DNA from: an uncultured Lachnospiraceae bacterium
GTDB taxonomy: Bacteria > Bacillota > Clostridia > Lachnospirales > Lachnospiraceae
NCBI GenBank assembly: GCA_949076555.1
Contig: CARUOB010000015.1
Coordinates: forward strand, 1-48,472
Length of the DNA stretch: 48,472 nucleotides
Direction: 5' to 3'
Each line of letters begins with the position of its first letter. Position 1 is the stretch's first letter. Below, piece by piece: positions 13,874 to 23,882 of this stretch. The position numbers were made by a program, and so were the translations under genes. The notes under the pieces are model-generated. The model saw only the letters and a list, made by a program, of their open reading frames with translations. It was not told where the DNA came from and did not search any database.

Positions 13874-15778
13874 TTATTCCGTCCGTTTCCACATATAGCA
13901 GGTGATATACGGCTGTAAGTTGCTGTGGGCGTTCCCGCTTCCTGCGGCGGCAGTAGAGCCGGAAATGGTATGCCCGTGGCTACCGCCGCTTGCAGTTGCT
14001 TTATTCGTCAGGACCGTATATGTCGTACTGTCAACCACAACTTTGTTGCTGGCATTGTCAACTCCCCATCCTGATTTCGTCAGATTGAGGTTATGCTTAT
14101 GGGCACCGCCGCTGTCAGCCGCAAGCGTTCCTTTTGCGTGGCTGTGGCTCGGTATCTGCGCCGTGGTCAGTGTGACTGTAGACGCACCGCCTGTCTTTTC
14201 CACCGTGCTGAAATTGGTATCCGAGGCATCCACGCCGACAGGCACACGCCCCGAACCCCATGCCACCCATGTGCCGCCAAAATATGCAGAAGGGTTGGTA
14301 TTTGTAACGCTCATATAAATGCTGCCGACAGGGTACACGCTGCCCGCTATGGAGCTGATATAATCTCTCAGCAGCTTCCCGTACACTTTTACGTCCCAGT
14401 CCTCCGAAACTTCAAAGCAGTTATCCGTTTCGGACACTTTCCCGACTGCAAGACCTTTTCCTCCAGACTTGAAGTCCATCACTACCGCAGCCGTTGAAAC
14501 AATGTCCTACACGGAGACCGTATTGAACTGGTCTGTGATGGTATAACGTATGTCATAGGAGTATTCCGTGGATATCTGCCCGCCGCCAAAAACAATCGGG
14601 TCGCCCGAAGAGAAGATGACGCCTGCATTTGTCCACTGGCTGTCTGCCGATTTTTTGTAGTAAATCGTCCTCGTGACGCGGTTGTTGTTCCCACAGGGCG
14701 CACGGTTGTATAAAGCATTGCCGAGGATATACGTCCCGTCATCCTGCAAGTTCCCGCCGCTGTCACAACGCTGTGAGGTGTAAGTTTCAAAATACGGCAC
14801 AAAATACCGCTCCACGGTAATGGTGACTTTTGCAGCCGCCGAAACCCTGCCCCTGGAATCGGTAACGGTTGCCGTAAAAGTGATGTCGCCGTAGCTATTC
14901 AGGAAGCCCGTGGTAAGGCTTGCGGAAGAGCCTGCAAAGCCGCCGCCGGAAATGGAATAGGATGCTATGGTTGAGCCATAACTCCCCGTAGCGTCGTTCA
15001 CTGTCAGCTTTGCCTTTGATTTTGACTGCACATAGATTCCCCAGGAGGACGGCACAGTCCCGTCAATCCTCTCCGACGTAAAACTGCCAATTGTAGGTTT
15101 TATGCTTGCAGGGACGGTCAGCGTCATGGTGCAGGTCTTTGTACCAATGCTCGTGCTACCGTTATAGGTGGTGCAGGTTATGGTGCAGGTGCCTGTGGTG
15201 GATTTCGGTATCTGGTTTGCCAGGGTAAGCGGCGGAGTCCAGGAAACGGATGTGCTTGTTGTCTTTGTAACAATCGTTCCCTTTGCGCTGCCGAAAGTGT
15301 ATGACAGCGTATGGGTAAAGGACGATGAAGCCCTCGTTATTGTGATGGAGCTTGCTGTTCCGAGATTGACCGCTTTCGCCGAAACAGAAGATGCCCTCGG
15401 AATGGTGTTCAGCGTCACCGTTGCACTTGCCGCTATCTGCTCATAATAGGTGCCGCTTATAGTCGCCTGTATCTTAAATACAGCAGAAATTGTAATACTC
15501 TTTGTGCCGTCGCTGTTATGGGAAACGCTCTGCGACACCGTCCCAAGCGTGTGCGTACCTGTCCCTGATATGGAAGAAGAAGTAAAGGATTTCGCCGTAC
15601 CTCCTATGGTGCAAGTATTTGTCCTGCTCCCGATTCCCAGACTCCAATCATTAATAAGATACAGCTTGCAGGTGATAGTCGATGTGTTTGCGGACACATC
15701 CTGTGCCTGGCTCCAGTCCACCTTCAGCTTGTAGTGACCACTCACGATTGAATTTGAAAAACTTCCGCTTGAAGCCAT
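13874..15778 (-). CDS. Phage tail/baseplate protein (DUF859 with C-terminal collar domain), interrupted by an in-frame TAG
   Basis: One reading frame of about 634 codons runs from ATG at 15778 to TAA at 13874, broken once by TAG at 14507-14509 (…FNTVSV, TAG, DIVSTAAVVMDF…). The first 423 residues are serine/threonine-rich beta repeats of the DUF859 type. The remainder has a collar-like domain (VYPVGSIYMSVTNTNPSAYFGGTW, HSHAKG, HKHNLN, HGHTISG, LQPYITCYMWKR), as in phage short-tail-fibre/gp10-type proteins. Histidine-rich HxH sites may bind metal. Because both sides are conserved and in frame, this was one protein. The TAG is either an amber mutation or suppressed. Confidence 0.8.
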
Positions 15779-15793
15779 AGAAACCTCCTCCCG

Positions 15794-17470
15794 TTACACA
15801 GATCCCCGCCATTTGATGGACAGATTCCCATTTGCCCTGGGTATAAAATCAAACCAGCCGCGGCTTTCATTTCCCAGGGACAGCTTATTTCTTATCTCCG
15901 CATTGGTGATGACAAGGCTCTGGTTGGAAATATAGGCGATCTTCTGACCGTTTTCCTTAAAGGCAAGGGACTCGCCCGAAAGCTCCGCCGTGAAAGCATT
16001 ACCCACCCTGCCAAGCTCGATCAGTGCGCCCTTGAAACGGATATATTCCTCCAGGAGCGACTGATTATCCGCGACCGTTCCTTTTATCTCATCCGTGACC
16101 TGCGTGAAGTCAAAGCGTATCTCCGTGCTGTTCTGCGTGATGCTCGTTTCAAAGTCCTGCTGTATCATTTCAAGCTCTGACCGTGAAATGTATTCCTCAC
16201 GCACAGACAGATTAATATCTTCCGCTGTCTTTGATATTTCAGAATAGCATTCATGGATATTCTCCTTCAGCGAATGTGTGGCGTCCAGGGCAGTGGATGC
16301 GTCTTTCACCGCCGTGCTGATCTTGGATTCCTGCCCTAAGATATCTTCTTCCAAAGCGGAAATATTCTGCCCCTGCTTCACCGAGGCGGAAGTCAGCGTC
16401 ACGCCGCTTGCACCGATGGTTATGGTGTTGCCCGACGGATTGAGGTAATCCTTTGTTTTGGAAAGCACCAAATATCTGCCGTTAATGCCATGCGGTGAAG
16501 ATTTACACTCCACATACTGCCGTGCGTGGATATCGGGGATATCAGCACCCGTGGCCGATTCATCAACGATGGTCAGCTCCATGCTTGTAATACCTTTTGT
16601 AAGTTCCGACAGCCGTTGCTTTGCCTTACGCAGAAGATTTGACGGCAGGTTTACATCTTCCCAGATTTCTGTTTTCCAGATCCACCCAATTTCTTTTACT
16701 GCTGTTTCGTCAACTACATAATTTTTTCCGTCATTCACAGAAGTAATGTCAATCCGCCTGTCGGTTTCCGTTTCATTCCCCTCATCGTCCGTTTCCCTGA
16801 TTTTCGCCCCAAGAGGGATAAGGACCGTGGCACGCTCCGTATGGTCGGTGTTTATCTTCACATCGGTGAGGTTCTTCCCAAACCCCACTGTCTGGAGCGA
16901 GGTTTCACTGAAATCCGCAAGGTAATCCAGCACTTTTCCGTCAGCGGTGTATCTCAAACGGAGATATCCTCCGTGGGTATTGATGAGCTTCTGCCGTATC
17001 GCATCCATCGTCACGGAATAATCCGTGCTGCTGTAATGCACATAATCGTTATCATCAGTGACCGTCACATTGCCGACCATGAATTTTTTCTTATCCTCCA
17101 CGGCTTTGTTATGCTCTGAAATGAAATATTCCAACAGCCCTTTCAGCGTACCGCTGTAATCATAAGGCGGCTGGATAGTGTCTTTCAGATAGGCGAGGGC
17201 TGACTCGCAGGTCCATGTGTGGGTATTGTAAAAATCCGTGCCGTTATCCAGAGCCCTGCCCTCGAACACCGTATCTTCGCCACGTTTGCAGACAACCACC
17301 GAGGACATCGGCTTGATGCCGACAAGATACGGGTGGTTAAAAGGCGCAGACAGGGTAAGGCTGTCAATGCTTTCTGCGTCCTCCTGCACCTGTGCTTTTG
17401 TGACAGCAAGGGAAGATAGCTGCGGATGGTAGAACAGGTTCCCATCCACATAAATCCGGAATAACCTCAT
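15794..17470 (-). CDS. Prophage tail endopeptidase / tail spike protein
   Basis: 558 aa. The N-terminal 350 residues (FRIYVDGNLFYHP, AESIDSLTLSAPFNHP, EGRALDNGTDFYNTHTWTCESALAYLKDTIQPPY) match the Gp37-like/Prophage_tail endopeptidase family that follows Dit in siphoviruses. A coiled-coil-rich middle (residues about 370-460) and a short C-terminal domain follow, with few clear enzymatic residues. It forms the tail tip beneath the baseplate. The start overlaps the Dit stop codon by 4 nt. Confidence 0.85.
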   Translation of the reverse strand: MRLFRIYVDGNLFYHPQLSSLAVTKAQVQEDAESIDSLTLSAPFNHPYLVGIKPMSSVVVCKRGEDTVFEGRALDNGTDFYNTHTWTCESALAYLKDTIQPPYDYSGTLKGLLEYFISEHNKAVEDKKKFMVGNVTVTDDNDYVHYSSTDYSVTMDAIRQKLINTHGGYLRLRYTADGKVLDYLADFSETSLQTVGFGKNLTDVKINTDHTERATVLIPLGAKIRETDDEGNETETDRRIDITSVNDGKNYVVDETAVKEIGWIWKTEIWEDVNLPSNLLRKAKQRLSELTKGITSMELTIVDESATGADIPDIHARQYVECKSSPHGINGRYLVLSKTKDYLNPSGNTITIGASGVTLTSASVKQGQNISALEEDILGQESKISTAVKDASTALDATHSLKENIHECYSEISKTAEDINLSVREEYISRSELEMIQQDFETSITQNSTEIRFDFTQVTDEIKGTVADNQSLLEEYIRFKGALIELGRVGNAFTAELSGESLAFKENGQKIAYISNQSLVITNAEIRNKLSLGNESRGWFDFIPRANGNLSIKWRGSV

Positions 17471-18117
17471 AGCCGTCCCTCCCTGTACCTGAATGTGACT
17501 GTGCCTGCGGTGGTGATCTCTATCTCATTTTCTCCCTGTACAAGCTCCAGTTCGGGAAATGTCCATGTGCCGGCGCTTACGGTTTTTATGAACCTGTCAT
17601 TCCCGACCTGCCATTTCAGGGTGGTTTCCTCTGTCACCGTTACCGCTGGAACTGCAGGCATAAAGTCATTTGTCAGAACTGCCGTGCCACTCCCATTCTG
17701 CACAGCCACTGTTTCCTCTGTACGGTAGCGGTAGGCATCTGCATCAGAAGAATTTATAGCAAGCTGCCCTTTATGTGCCAGCGGGTCATAACTTGGCGTG
17801 ATCTCCAAAGTACCAACACAATAAAGAGCCGGTTCTTCACTCAAGATTACATCCACAAGCCGACCTGCAAAACGGTTTATGATCTCATCAGCCATACGGT
17901 TAAAAATTTCACGATATTTAAGGCAGGACAGGGTGATGTCAAATGTCCTCGGCTGGTAGGAAACTCTGCCAAGCGCCTCAGTGTATCTGATCGGGGAATT
18001 TCTCCCCGGCACTATGATCGTGTTTGTTTGCGGCTGTGGCGTCGGGAAATTAATACTCTCACGAATCCAGCCGAGATTTAACATAGAAACACTATTCAGT
18101 TTTACATCAGGAATCAT
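17467..18117 (-). CDS. Distal tail protein (Dit-like)
   Basis: 216 aa, between the tape measure gene and the tail endopeptidase, the standard Dit position. LGWIRESINFPTPQPQTNTIIVPGRN and the later YRYRTEETVAVQNGS fit the two beta domains of Dit proteins. Dit forms the hexameric hub at the tail tip. It overlaps both neighbours by 4 nt, so the three tail genes are translationally coupled. Confidence 0.83.
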   Translation of the reverse strand: MIPDVKLNSVSMLNLGWIRESINFPTPQPQTNTIIVPGRNSPIRYTEALGRVSYQPRTFDITLSCLKYREIFNRMADEIINRFAGRLVDVILSEEPALYCVGTLEITPSYDPLAHKGQLAINSSDADAYRYRTEETVAVQNGSGTAVLTNDFMPAVPAVTVTEETTLKWQVGNDRFIKTVSAGTWTFPELELVQGENEIEITTAGTVTFRYREGRL

Positions 18118-21100
18118 AGGCTGAGCCTCCTCTGCAGTTTCTGTGATCTTCCAAGCCCTCCGTCAATATCGGGGAGCAGATGCCCTACAAGCGTCCCGTC
18201 CTCAAGATAGATACCCTTGCTGCTGTTATCTGCAATGATAGCGAGGTATTTCTCCATAGCCGTCATGTTAAGCCGTGCGGAGAGGATATTCTCAAGCTGG
18301 TCATAAAACCCTTTCAGCGGAAGGATCGCTTCCTTGCCCGCCTCTCCGCCTGCCATAAGGCTTGAACCATTCATGCCGAACACGGTCGGCTTTGCCATGA
18401 TGCCGCCCTCTTTGTACCAGTCAATAGACAAGTGTGGAACGCTCGGCGGTGAAATGGACAGCTTGCCTGTCACCTTAAAATGCGGCAATTTAATATGCGG
18501 AAGATTTAATTTCATTCCGCTGAAAAATCCTTTTATAGAGTCAACAATTGACTTTACTTTGTTTTTTGCCGCTTCAATCGGTGTAGTGATAGCGTTCTTG
18601 ATACCGTTCCAAACAGAAGTTGCTGTTGATTTTATGCCGTTAAACACAGATGATACCGTGCTTTTTACGGCATTGAAAACGGAGGACACCTTGCTTTTTA
18701 TTCCGTCAACCACACTGCCAATCGTGGACTTGATTCCATTCCAGACAGAGGAAGCAACGGATTTTATCGCATTGAATACAGTTGTCACCACGGTCTTTAT
18801 GGAATTCACAACAGTTGAAACCTTCGTGCTTATTGCATTCCAGACGATGCTGAATATGGCCTTAATGGCATTCATCACCGTGGATATCACAGAGGATACA
18901 GCATTGATAACAGTCGTTACAACACTTTTTATCCTGTTCCAGACACTGATGATGGTTTCTTTGCAGTTCTCCCAGATAAAGCGGAACGGCAGGGTAATGA
19001 TGTCAAATGCCGCTTCCAGTATCGAGCCGATAAACATCACTGCCGTCTGGACTGTATTTTTAATACCCTCCCAAACGCCTGTGAAGAATGAGACGATACC
19101 ATTCCAGATGCCCTCGAAAAAGGTCTTGATATTCGTCCAGACCTCCGTCCAGCTTGTGCCGAACCAGCCCAGGACGACATCCGCCACGCCTTTCAGCACG
19201 TTCATGATATTGGTAAAGAAAGACACCATGCCGTTCCAGATGGATGAAAATATCTCCTTGATGCCGTTCCACATCTGTGACCAGTTGCCCGTGAACAGGC
19301 CGATAAATACATCAAGGATGCCCGTTATAACTCCTGTCACTGTGGAAAGGATATCTGCAATATGGTTGAATACACCCTCAAAAACAGGGGCGAGGAACTG
19401 GCACAGACCGTCCCACACGGTTTTTATCACATCCGTGATGTCCTTAAAGCTGAAACCGAGGGCGTTCAGCCTGTCAACAATGCCCTGGCAGAACCCGGAT
19501 ACCGTTTCTTTTATCCGGTTCCATGTGCCGATGATGGCTTCACGGAATCCCTCATTTGTGTTCCACAAATGCACAAAGGCAGCGGCCAGCGTACCGACCA
19601 CTGCCACCACCGCCACAACAGGCGCGGATATACCGCCGATAGCCGCTCCCAGTTTACCCATCAGGCCGCTCATGCCGCCGACCTTTGCTGACAGAGTCAT
19701 AATGCCCTGGGCGAGTGATGAGAACGCTTTCATTGCCGTACCGACCTTTGAAATGGTCGTGCCGATAATGATAAGCAGCGGCCCTATGGCGGCGACTAAA
19801 AGAGCAATTTTTACAATTGACTGCTTTGTACCCTCATCCATGCCGTTCAGCTTATCAACAAATGCCTGGACATGGGAAACGATATTCCGGATTGCAGGCA
19901 TCAGGATTTCTCCAAAAGCAATGGCTAATTCCTGTAACTGCGACTTTAAAATTGTAAGCTGCCCCGCAAGGTTATCCTGCATGGTGTCAGCCATTTTCGC
20001 AGAAGCCCCGTCACAGTTATCTATCGCCCCGGACAATTTTGCAATATCGGCAGGGGCGGCATTCATAAGGGCAAGGAAACCGCTCATGGCATTCTTTCCG
20101 ACAAGGGACTCAGCAGCATTTGCTTTTTCTGATTCGGATAATTTTCCAAATGCACTGCGGCAGTCTGCCAGGATATCCGACAGACCGCGCATGGAGCCGT
20201 CCGCATTGGTGGTGGCGATCGTAACATCACCAAGAGCCGCACCGCTGAGTTTGATATCGCCTGTCAGATTGTTCATGATGGAACGGAGCGATGTACCCGC
20301 CTGTGAGGACTTGATCCCTGCATTTGCCATAAGCCCGATAGCCTCTGCGGTATCTTCTGCGGAGAAACCAAGCGCACCTGCAATCGGCGCACAGTATTTG
20401 AATGTCTCTCCCATCATGCCGACGTTCGTGTTGGCATTCGAGCTTGCCGCCGCTAAAATATCCGCAAAATGCCCGCTGTCCTTTGCAGTAAGGCCGAATG
20501 CAGCCAGGGCGTCCGTTACAATGTCAGAGGTGGTCGCCAGGTCTTCACCGGACGCCGCCGCAAGGTTCATGATGCCGTCAATGCCCGAAAGCATATCCTC
20601 TGTTTTCCATCCAGCCATAGCCATAAAATTCATGGCTTCAGCGGCCTCGGATGCGGAATATTTCGTCTTAGCGCCCATCTCACGGGCTTTGTCACGGAGT
20701 GCCTCCAGGTCTTTGCCGGTTGCACCGGATACAGCCACCACCTTGCTCATGGAAGTGTCAAAATCTGCGGCAGTCTTTACAGCGGCAGTCCCAAGACCGC
20801 CAATGACGGTGGTAACACCCATCATCTTCTTGCCGGCTCCCGCTATGGTGTTGCCTGCGTTTTCTAATTTTCCGCCGACCTCGCTGATTTTTGCAAGGGT
20901 GGTATTGGTTCTTGCCGCTTCTTCCTGCAGGCGGCGCAGTTCCTGTTCGGTTTCCACGATCTCCCTCTGCAGGGCATCATATTTATCCTGTCCGAGAGTG
21001 CCGTATTCAAGCTGCTGCTTTGCCTGTATCTGTGCCGTTTTCAGCGTTTCCAGCTTATCCTTTGTCGCACCGATAGCGTCCTTTAAAAGCCTCTGCTTCT

Positions 21101-21266
21101 GTGACAGAAGCTCCGTATTGCTTGGATCGAGTTTAAGCAGCTTGTTTACATCACGGAGGGAGGTCTGTGTGGTTCGTAAAGTGGACTGCACGCCTTTTAA
21201 GGCTTTATCCAAACCAGTGGTATCGCCGCCAATTTCTACTGTAATTCCTTTAATCCTGTTCGCCAC
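18114..21266 (-). CDS. Phage tail tape measure protein
   Basis: 1050 aa; GTG start with GAGGAGG 8 nt upstream. Residues about 1-130 are a coiled coil. Residues about 150-480 are the TP901-type core (AADFDTSMSKVVAVSGATG, MNFMAMAGWKTEDMLSG). Hydrophobic segments lie at about 490-560 (IALLVAAIGPLLIIIG, PVVAVVAVVGTLAAAFVHLW). A long repeat region at about 630-930 is built from short units of the type S-V-x-W/F-N-x-I-K, typical of tape measures, whose length sets tail length. The C-terminus (YKEGGIMAKPTVFGMNG…GEAGKEAILPL) is the conserved end of the family. Confidence 0.95.
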   Translation of the reverse strand: MANRIKGITVEIGGDTTGLDKALKGVQSTLRTTQTSLRDVNKLLKLDPSNTELLSQKQRLLKDAIGATKDKLETLKTAQIQAKQQLEYGTLGQDKYDALQREIVETEQELRRLQEEAARTNTTLAKISEVGGKLENAGNTIAGAGKKMMGVTTVIGGLGTAAVKTAADFDTSMSKVVAVSGATGKDLEALRDKAREMGAKTKYSASEAAEAMNFMAMAGWKTEDMLSGIDGIMNLAAASGEDLATTSDIVTDALAAFGLTAKDSGHFADILAAASSNANTNVGMMGETFKYCAPIAGALGFSAEDTAEAIGLMANAGIKSSQAGTSLRSIMNNLTGDIKLSGAALGDVTIATTNADGSMRGLSDILADCRSAFGKLSESEKANAAESLVGKNAMSGFLALMNAAPADIAKLSGAIDNCDGASAKMADTMQDNLAGQLTILKSQLQELAIAFGEILMPAIRNIVSHVQAFVDKLNGMDEGTKQSIVKIALLVAAIGPLLIIIGTTISKVGTAMKAFSSLAQGIMTLSAKVGGMSGLMGKLGAAIGGISAPVVAVVAVVGTLAAAFVHLWNTNEGFREAIIGTWNRIKETVSGFCQGIVDRLNALGFSFKDITDVIKTVWDGLCQFLAPVFEGVFNHIADILSTVTGVITGILDVFIGLFTGNWSQMWNGIKEIFSSIWNGMVSFFTNIMNVLKGVADVVLGWFGTSWTEVWTNIKTFFEGIWNGIVSFFTGVWEGIKNTVQTAVMFIGSILEAAFDIITLPFRFIWENCKETIISVWNRIKSVVTTVINAVSSVISTVMNAIKAIFSIVWNAISTKVSTVVNSIKTVVTTVFNAIKSVASSVWNGIKSTIGSVVDGIKSKVSSVFNAVKSTVSSVFNGIKSTATSVWNGIKNAITTPIEAAKNKVKSIVDSIKGFFSGMKLNLPHIKLPHFKVTGKLSISPPSVPHLSIDWYKEGGIMAKPTVFGMNGSSLMAGGEAGKEAILPLKGFYDQLENILSARLNMTAMEKYLAIIADNSSKGIYLEDGTLVGHLLPDIDGGLGRSQKLQRRLSL

Positions 21267-21297
21267 TCAGATACCTCCTCTCATAAAAATGAGCATG

Positions 21298-21328
21298 AAA
21301 AAAGCACCAATACTTTTGATTGATGCTT
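21298..21328 (-). terminator. Terminator of the cargo gene
   Basis: On the minus strand AAGCATCAAT pairs with ATTGGTGCTT (9 of 10 pairs plus a GU) and is followed by T6. It closes the transcript of the AT-rich gene at 21365-22414, just before the tape measure gene. Confidence 0.75.
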
Positions 21329-21364
21329 GTTAATACTATTTAACTCTCATAAGTTTTATTTTTT

Positions 21365-22414
21365 TCATTTCAATCTTTCAACCCATTTTGATATAATTTC
21401 AAGATCAATTATCTTATCTTCTATGTAAAGAATTTGAGACAATGCTTTATTCTGGTTATCATTTAAATTTAATTTTTCTATTTTCTTATCCCGTCCAACA
21501 TTGTCCTGATCCAGTTCATATTGAAAAGATAAAAAGTCTCGAGTCAACCCACCAAACAGATCAAGTGCATAATTTTTATAATAATCACCTAGTCCATTAC
21601 ATTTCTCTTTTCTAGGATCTAAAAGTAATAACGAGATATAATTTTCTAATTTCCAACAATTTATCTTTAAATCGACCTCGTCAGCCATATGACCATGCTG
21701 AACATTCGTAAGTAATACTGCATCAACATTACTATAAATATCAGTAATGTATGTTTTATCTGTAAATGCACCATTGTCCCCAAAAAGATAAGAATACCAC
21801 TCATCCATATCTTGAATTATATCTACCGCAACTACAAGTATATTAAAATTCAGAGAGTTAGAAATTGGAAATTTTTTATGTGCTGATATAAGATAATCTT
21901 TCAATTTATTATCCAAACGATCCATGTTTTGTATACTTTGACCATCTCTGATATTTGATTCTATAAATTTCTGGGTCTGTATATAGCTATCTTTATTAGG
22001 AAAGCGCTCAGCTGCGAACAGTTTAATACTTTCTGACTTTTCTTGTGCTATTCTTTTAAACAAATATGGACATTTAACTTCAATATTGATAGTTCTACCA
22101 GCATATTCAAACGAACATTCAGGGTTTTTCTTGTCATTATATTTAGGTTCATTTTTAAATCCGCCATAGTGCCTAATAATATAATCTACAATTGTAGTTT
22201 CAGAAGCAAACTGTATATATTGAGCCATACTAATTGGACAGTCCAATTGTGATTTATTCAAAAAGTTATTGTACTCCTGCTCATTTAATACACTTTTATA
22301 GTCTTCACTAACTGTAAAAAAATCTTGCCAATAGCGATTGCCCTTAGTTGCAGCCACCGCTATTGGATGTGTAACTTTAGAATTTTTCACAACATCTATA
22401 ATATTATTTTTCAC
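21365..22414 (-). CDS. AT-rich cargo (moron) protein, possible PD-(D/E)XK nuclease
   Basis: 349 aa, GTG start with AGGAGG 8 nt upstream. It is much more AT-rich than all neighbouring phage genes and sits between the tail assembly chaperone and the tape measure gene, where no structural gene is expected. The segment CSFEYAGRTINIEVKCPY has the E-x-K of a PD-(D/E)XK nuclease core; the rest (YWQDFFTVSEDYKS, NILVVAVDIIQDMDEW, VDAVLLTN) suggests an alpha/beta fold but no family I recognise. It has its own putative operator array upstream and terminator downstream. A lysogen-expressed exclusion or defence function is likely from context only. Confidence 0.75.
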   Translation of the reverse strand: MKNNIIDVVKNSKVTHPIAVAATKGNRYWQDFFTVSEDYKSVLNEQEYNNFLNKSQLDCPISMAQYIQFASETTIVDYIIRHYGGFKNEPKYNDKKNPECSFEYAGRTINIEVKCPYLFKRIAQEKSESIKLFAAERFPNKDSYIQTQKFIESNIRDGQSIQNMDRLDNKLKDYLISAHKKFPISNSLNFNILVVAVDIIQDMDEWYSYLFGDNGAFTDKTYITDIYSNVDAVLLTNVQHGHMADEVDLKINCWKLENYISLLLLDPRKEKCNGLGDYYKNYALDLFGGLTRDFLSFQYELDQDNVGRDKKIEKLNLNDNQNKALSQILYIEDKIIDLEIISKWVERLK

Positions 22415-22474
22415 AATGATACCTCCTAATATTTTTTACATAATATTTCCAAAGTTTTATCTGTAACGTATAGA

Positions 22475-22621
22475 TTTTAGGGGGTATATTCCATGCAAAA
22501 ATCACGTATTTCAGGGATTTTTTTGTATTATCTTTATATCGTTCATACCCCCTAATTTAGGGAGTATAATATTGATGAAACCGTGTATTATAAAGCACTT
22601 AACAAAATCTACTCCCTAAAA
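22475..22621 (-). promoter_or_regulatory. Four-copy TTTAGGG(R)GTA operator array upstream of the cargo gene
   Basis: Four copies of an 11-bp motif occur: TTTTAGGGGGTA at 22475-22486 (+), its complement TACCCCCTAA at 22546-22555, TTTAGGGAGTA at 22556-22566 (+), and its complement TACTCCCTAAAAA at 22610-22622. The middle two abut to make a 21-bp palindrome with one mismatch. Such paired sites are typical of a dimeric repressor or activator. No regulator gene lies nearby, so it may be controlled by a host or phage protein encoded elsewhere. Confidence 0.6.
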
Positions 22622-22683
22622 ATCAAATGTTACAGTTTAATTATTATTTTACCATACCAGAGCGAAAAAGTTGTGAACAATAT

Positions 22684-23219
22684 CTAAAATTTATCGAAAT
22701 CCTCCTGCGTGGCCTTCTTTTTGTACTTCACATCATCATTGGCTTTTTCCGTCCAGATATCGAGAACAAGCCCGATAGTCAGAAGGTCAAGGTCTGCTAT
22801 GAAGATGCCGATCTCCACGCACCGCAGGAGGAACAGCGGGGTTGTCATTTCCCGCTCACTTGGGCGAAGTTTTTTTTAGCTTCAACCTCCGCCACCATGT
22901 TCTCGCCCCACAGCTTGAGGATTTCAGGCAGTATCTCATAAATGGAGAACATATCAAACTGGTCGAGCCAGTCCTCGATGGTCGGCGGGATATTGTTATC
23001 GGCATGGTAGGCCATGATATAAGCAACATTCTCAAATATCTCCAAGTCCTCGATCTGGAACTCATCACCATCCTCAGTCTTGCCCTTATATGACTTCTCC
23101 AGCTTGGATAAATCCTTGAAAATATCACGTTTGAATTTCGCACGGTACAACCTCGGAATAGTAGCCGAGGAACGGAACGGCACTTTCTTACCGCAGATCT
23201 CTATTTCCTTTTTCAGCAT
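22684..23219 (-). CDS. Tail assembly chaperone gpGT (made by -1 frameshift)
   Basis: The zero-frame gpG product (ATG 23219 to TGA 22845, 124 aa; IEICGKKVPFRSSATIPRLYRAKF) contains A-AAA-AAC at 22875-22869 near its end. A -1 shift there continues as CTT-CGC-CCA-AGT and reads LRPSEREMTTPLFLLRC…GLVLDIWTEKANDD…TQEDFDKF to TAG at 22684. This is the classic lambda-type G/GT arrangement in which a minor fusion is needed for tail assembly together with the tape measure protein. Position between major tail protein and tape measure supports it. The extension frame alone has ATG at about 22840 but no separate gene is expected. Confidence 0.92.
22845..23219 (-). CDS. Tail assembly chaperone gpG (zero-frame product)
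   Basis: 124 aa, acidic to mixed charge, directly downstream of the major tail protein gene. It is the main product of the frameshifting gene; the shift at the A-run 22877-22870 plus C yields the longer gpGT. It acts as a chaperone that coats the tape measure protein during tail assembly and is absent from the finished virion, as known for this family. Confidence 0.9.
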   Translation of the reverse strand: MLKKEIEICGKKVPFRSSATIPRLYRAKFKRDIFKDLSKLEKSYKGKTEDGDEFQIEDLEIFENVAYIMAYHADNNIPPTIEDWLDQFDMFSIYEILPEILKLWGENMVAEVEAKKNFAQVSGK

Positions 23220-23810
23220 TTATACTCCCTCCTCTGATGCAGATGCCGGGCTTACATACACATTTTTATACCAGTCGTCATAAGCCGCCTTATCCGTGGT
23301 ATCTCCCGTCCTTGCCTTGACAAGCCCGTCACTGCGTGGGTCAGCCGTAATGGACAGCGTCTCCGTGCCTGGCTCAATGGTATCCTCCTTTGTTTCTGAT
23401 TCGATAGACGGGCGGGATGCCGAACAGTTATACAGCACATGGCGGATCGCATTGATATCCCCGTCAAACTCAAAGAGCAGGGCAAACTTCACGCTTTCAC
23501 CCACGCCGCTGTTTTCCACAAGCACACCCTTGTCATCCAGCGTCTCCTGCAAAATCTCCGTCCTGAACCATTCGGGGATAAGGGCAATCTCCAGGTCGCC
23601 GCTGTACCCGTTGTTGGTGACGGAACGGAAATATACGATGCCGTCAGCGTAGAACGGGGAGGATTCGCCCTCTGCGTCAAGGCTGATACTGACCGCTCCG
23701 GGGATGGCTTTCGGTTTTGCATAGGCAAAAGACGCCACGCCGTCCACGACCGTTTCCGTCATCTTGGCAGCGTGGACATTTTTCAGATTATATTTGACTT
23801 TGTTTCCCAT
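23220..23810 (-). CDS. Major tail protein (phi13-type)
   Basis: 196 aa beginning MGNKVKYNLKNVHAAKMT, a standard start of phi13/TP901-1-like major tail proteins, followed by VDGVASFAYAKPKAIPGAVSIS and the family segment LIPEWFRTEILQETLDDKGVLVENS. It polymerises into the tail tube. RBS AGGAGG is present. It is followed directly by the frameshifting tail chaperone gene, the usual order. Confidence 0.92.
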   Translation of the reverse strand: MGNKVKYNLKNVHAAKMTETVVDGVASFAYAKPKAIPGAVSISLDAEGESSPFYADGIVYFRSVTNNGYSGDLEIALIPEWFRTEILQETLDDKGVLVENSGVGESVKFALLFEFDGDINAIRHVLYNCSASRPSIESETKEDTIEPGTETLSITADPRSDGLVKARTGDTTDKAAYDDWYKNVYVSPASASEEGV

Positions 23811-23882
23811 AAAAAATTACCTCCTGTTAGTGTTGGGAGTTTGCCAAAGGCAAACTCAGATGGCGACAAAACAAACTTCGGT

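Noticed and set aside
18334..21333. A 999-codon open frame on the plus strand opposite the tape measure gene
   Set aside because: It is the antisense shadow of the tape measure gene, with no ribosome binding site and a composition caused by the repeats of the real gene.
22869..22877. Tail gene slippery site as a novel frameshift
   Set aside because: It is the well-known gpG/gpGT arrangement of siphophages, so it is annotated but not reported as new.
22627..22941. Plus-strand frame over the tail chaperone gene
   Set aside because: Overlaps the frameshift region of gpG/gpGT; the minus-strand reading is the expected gene.
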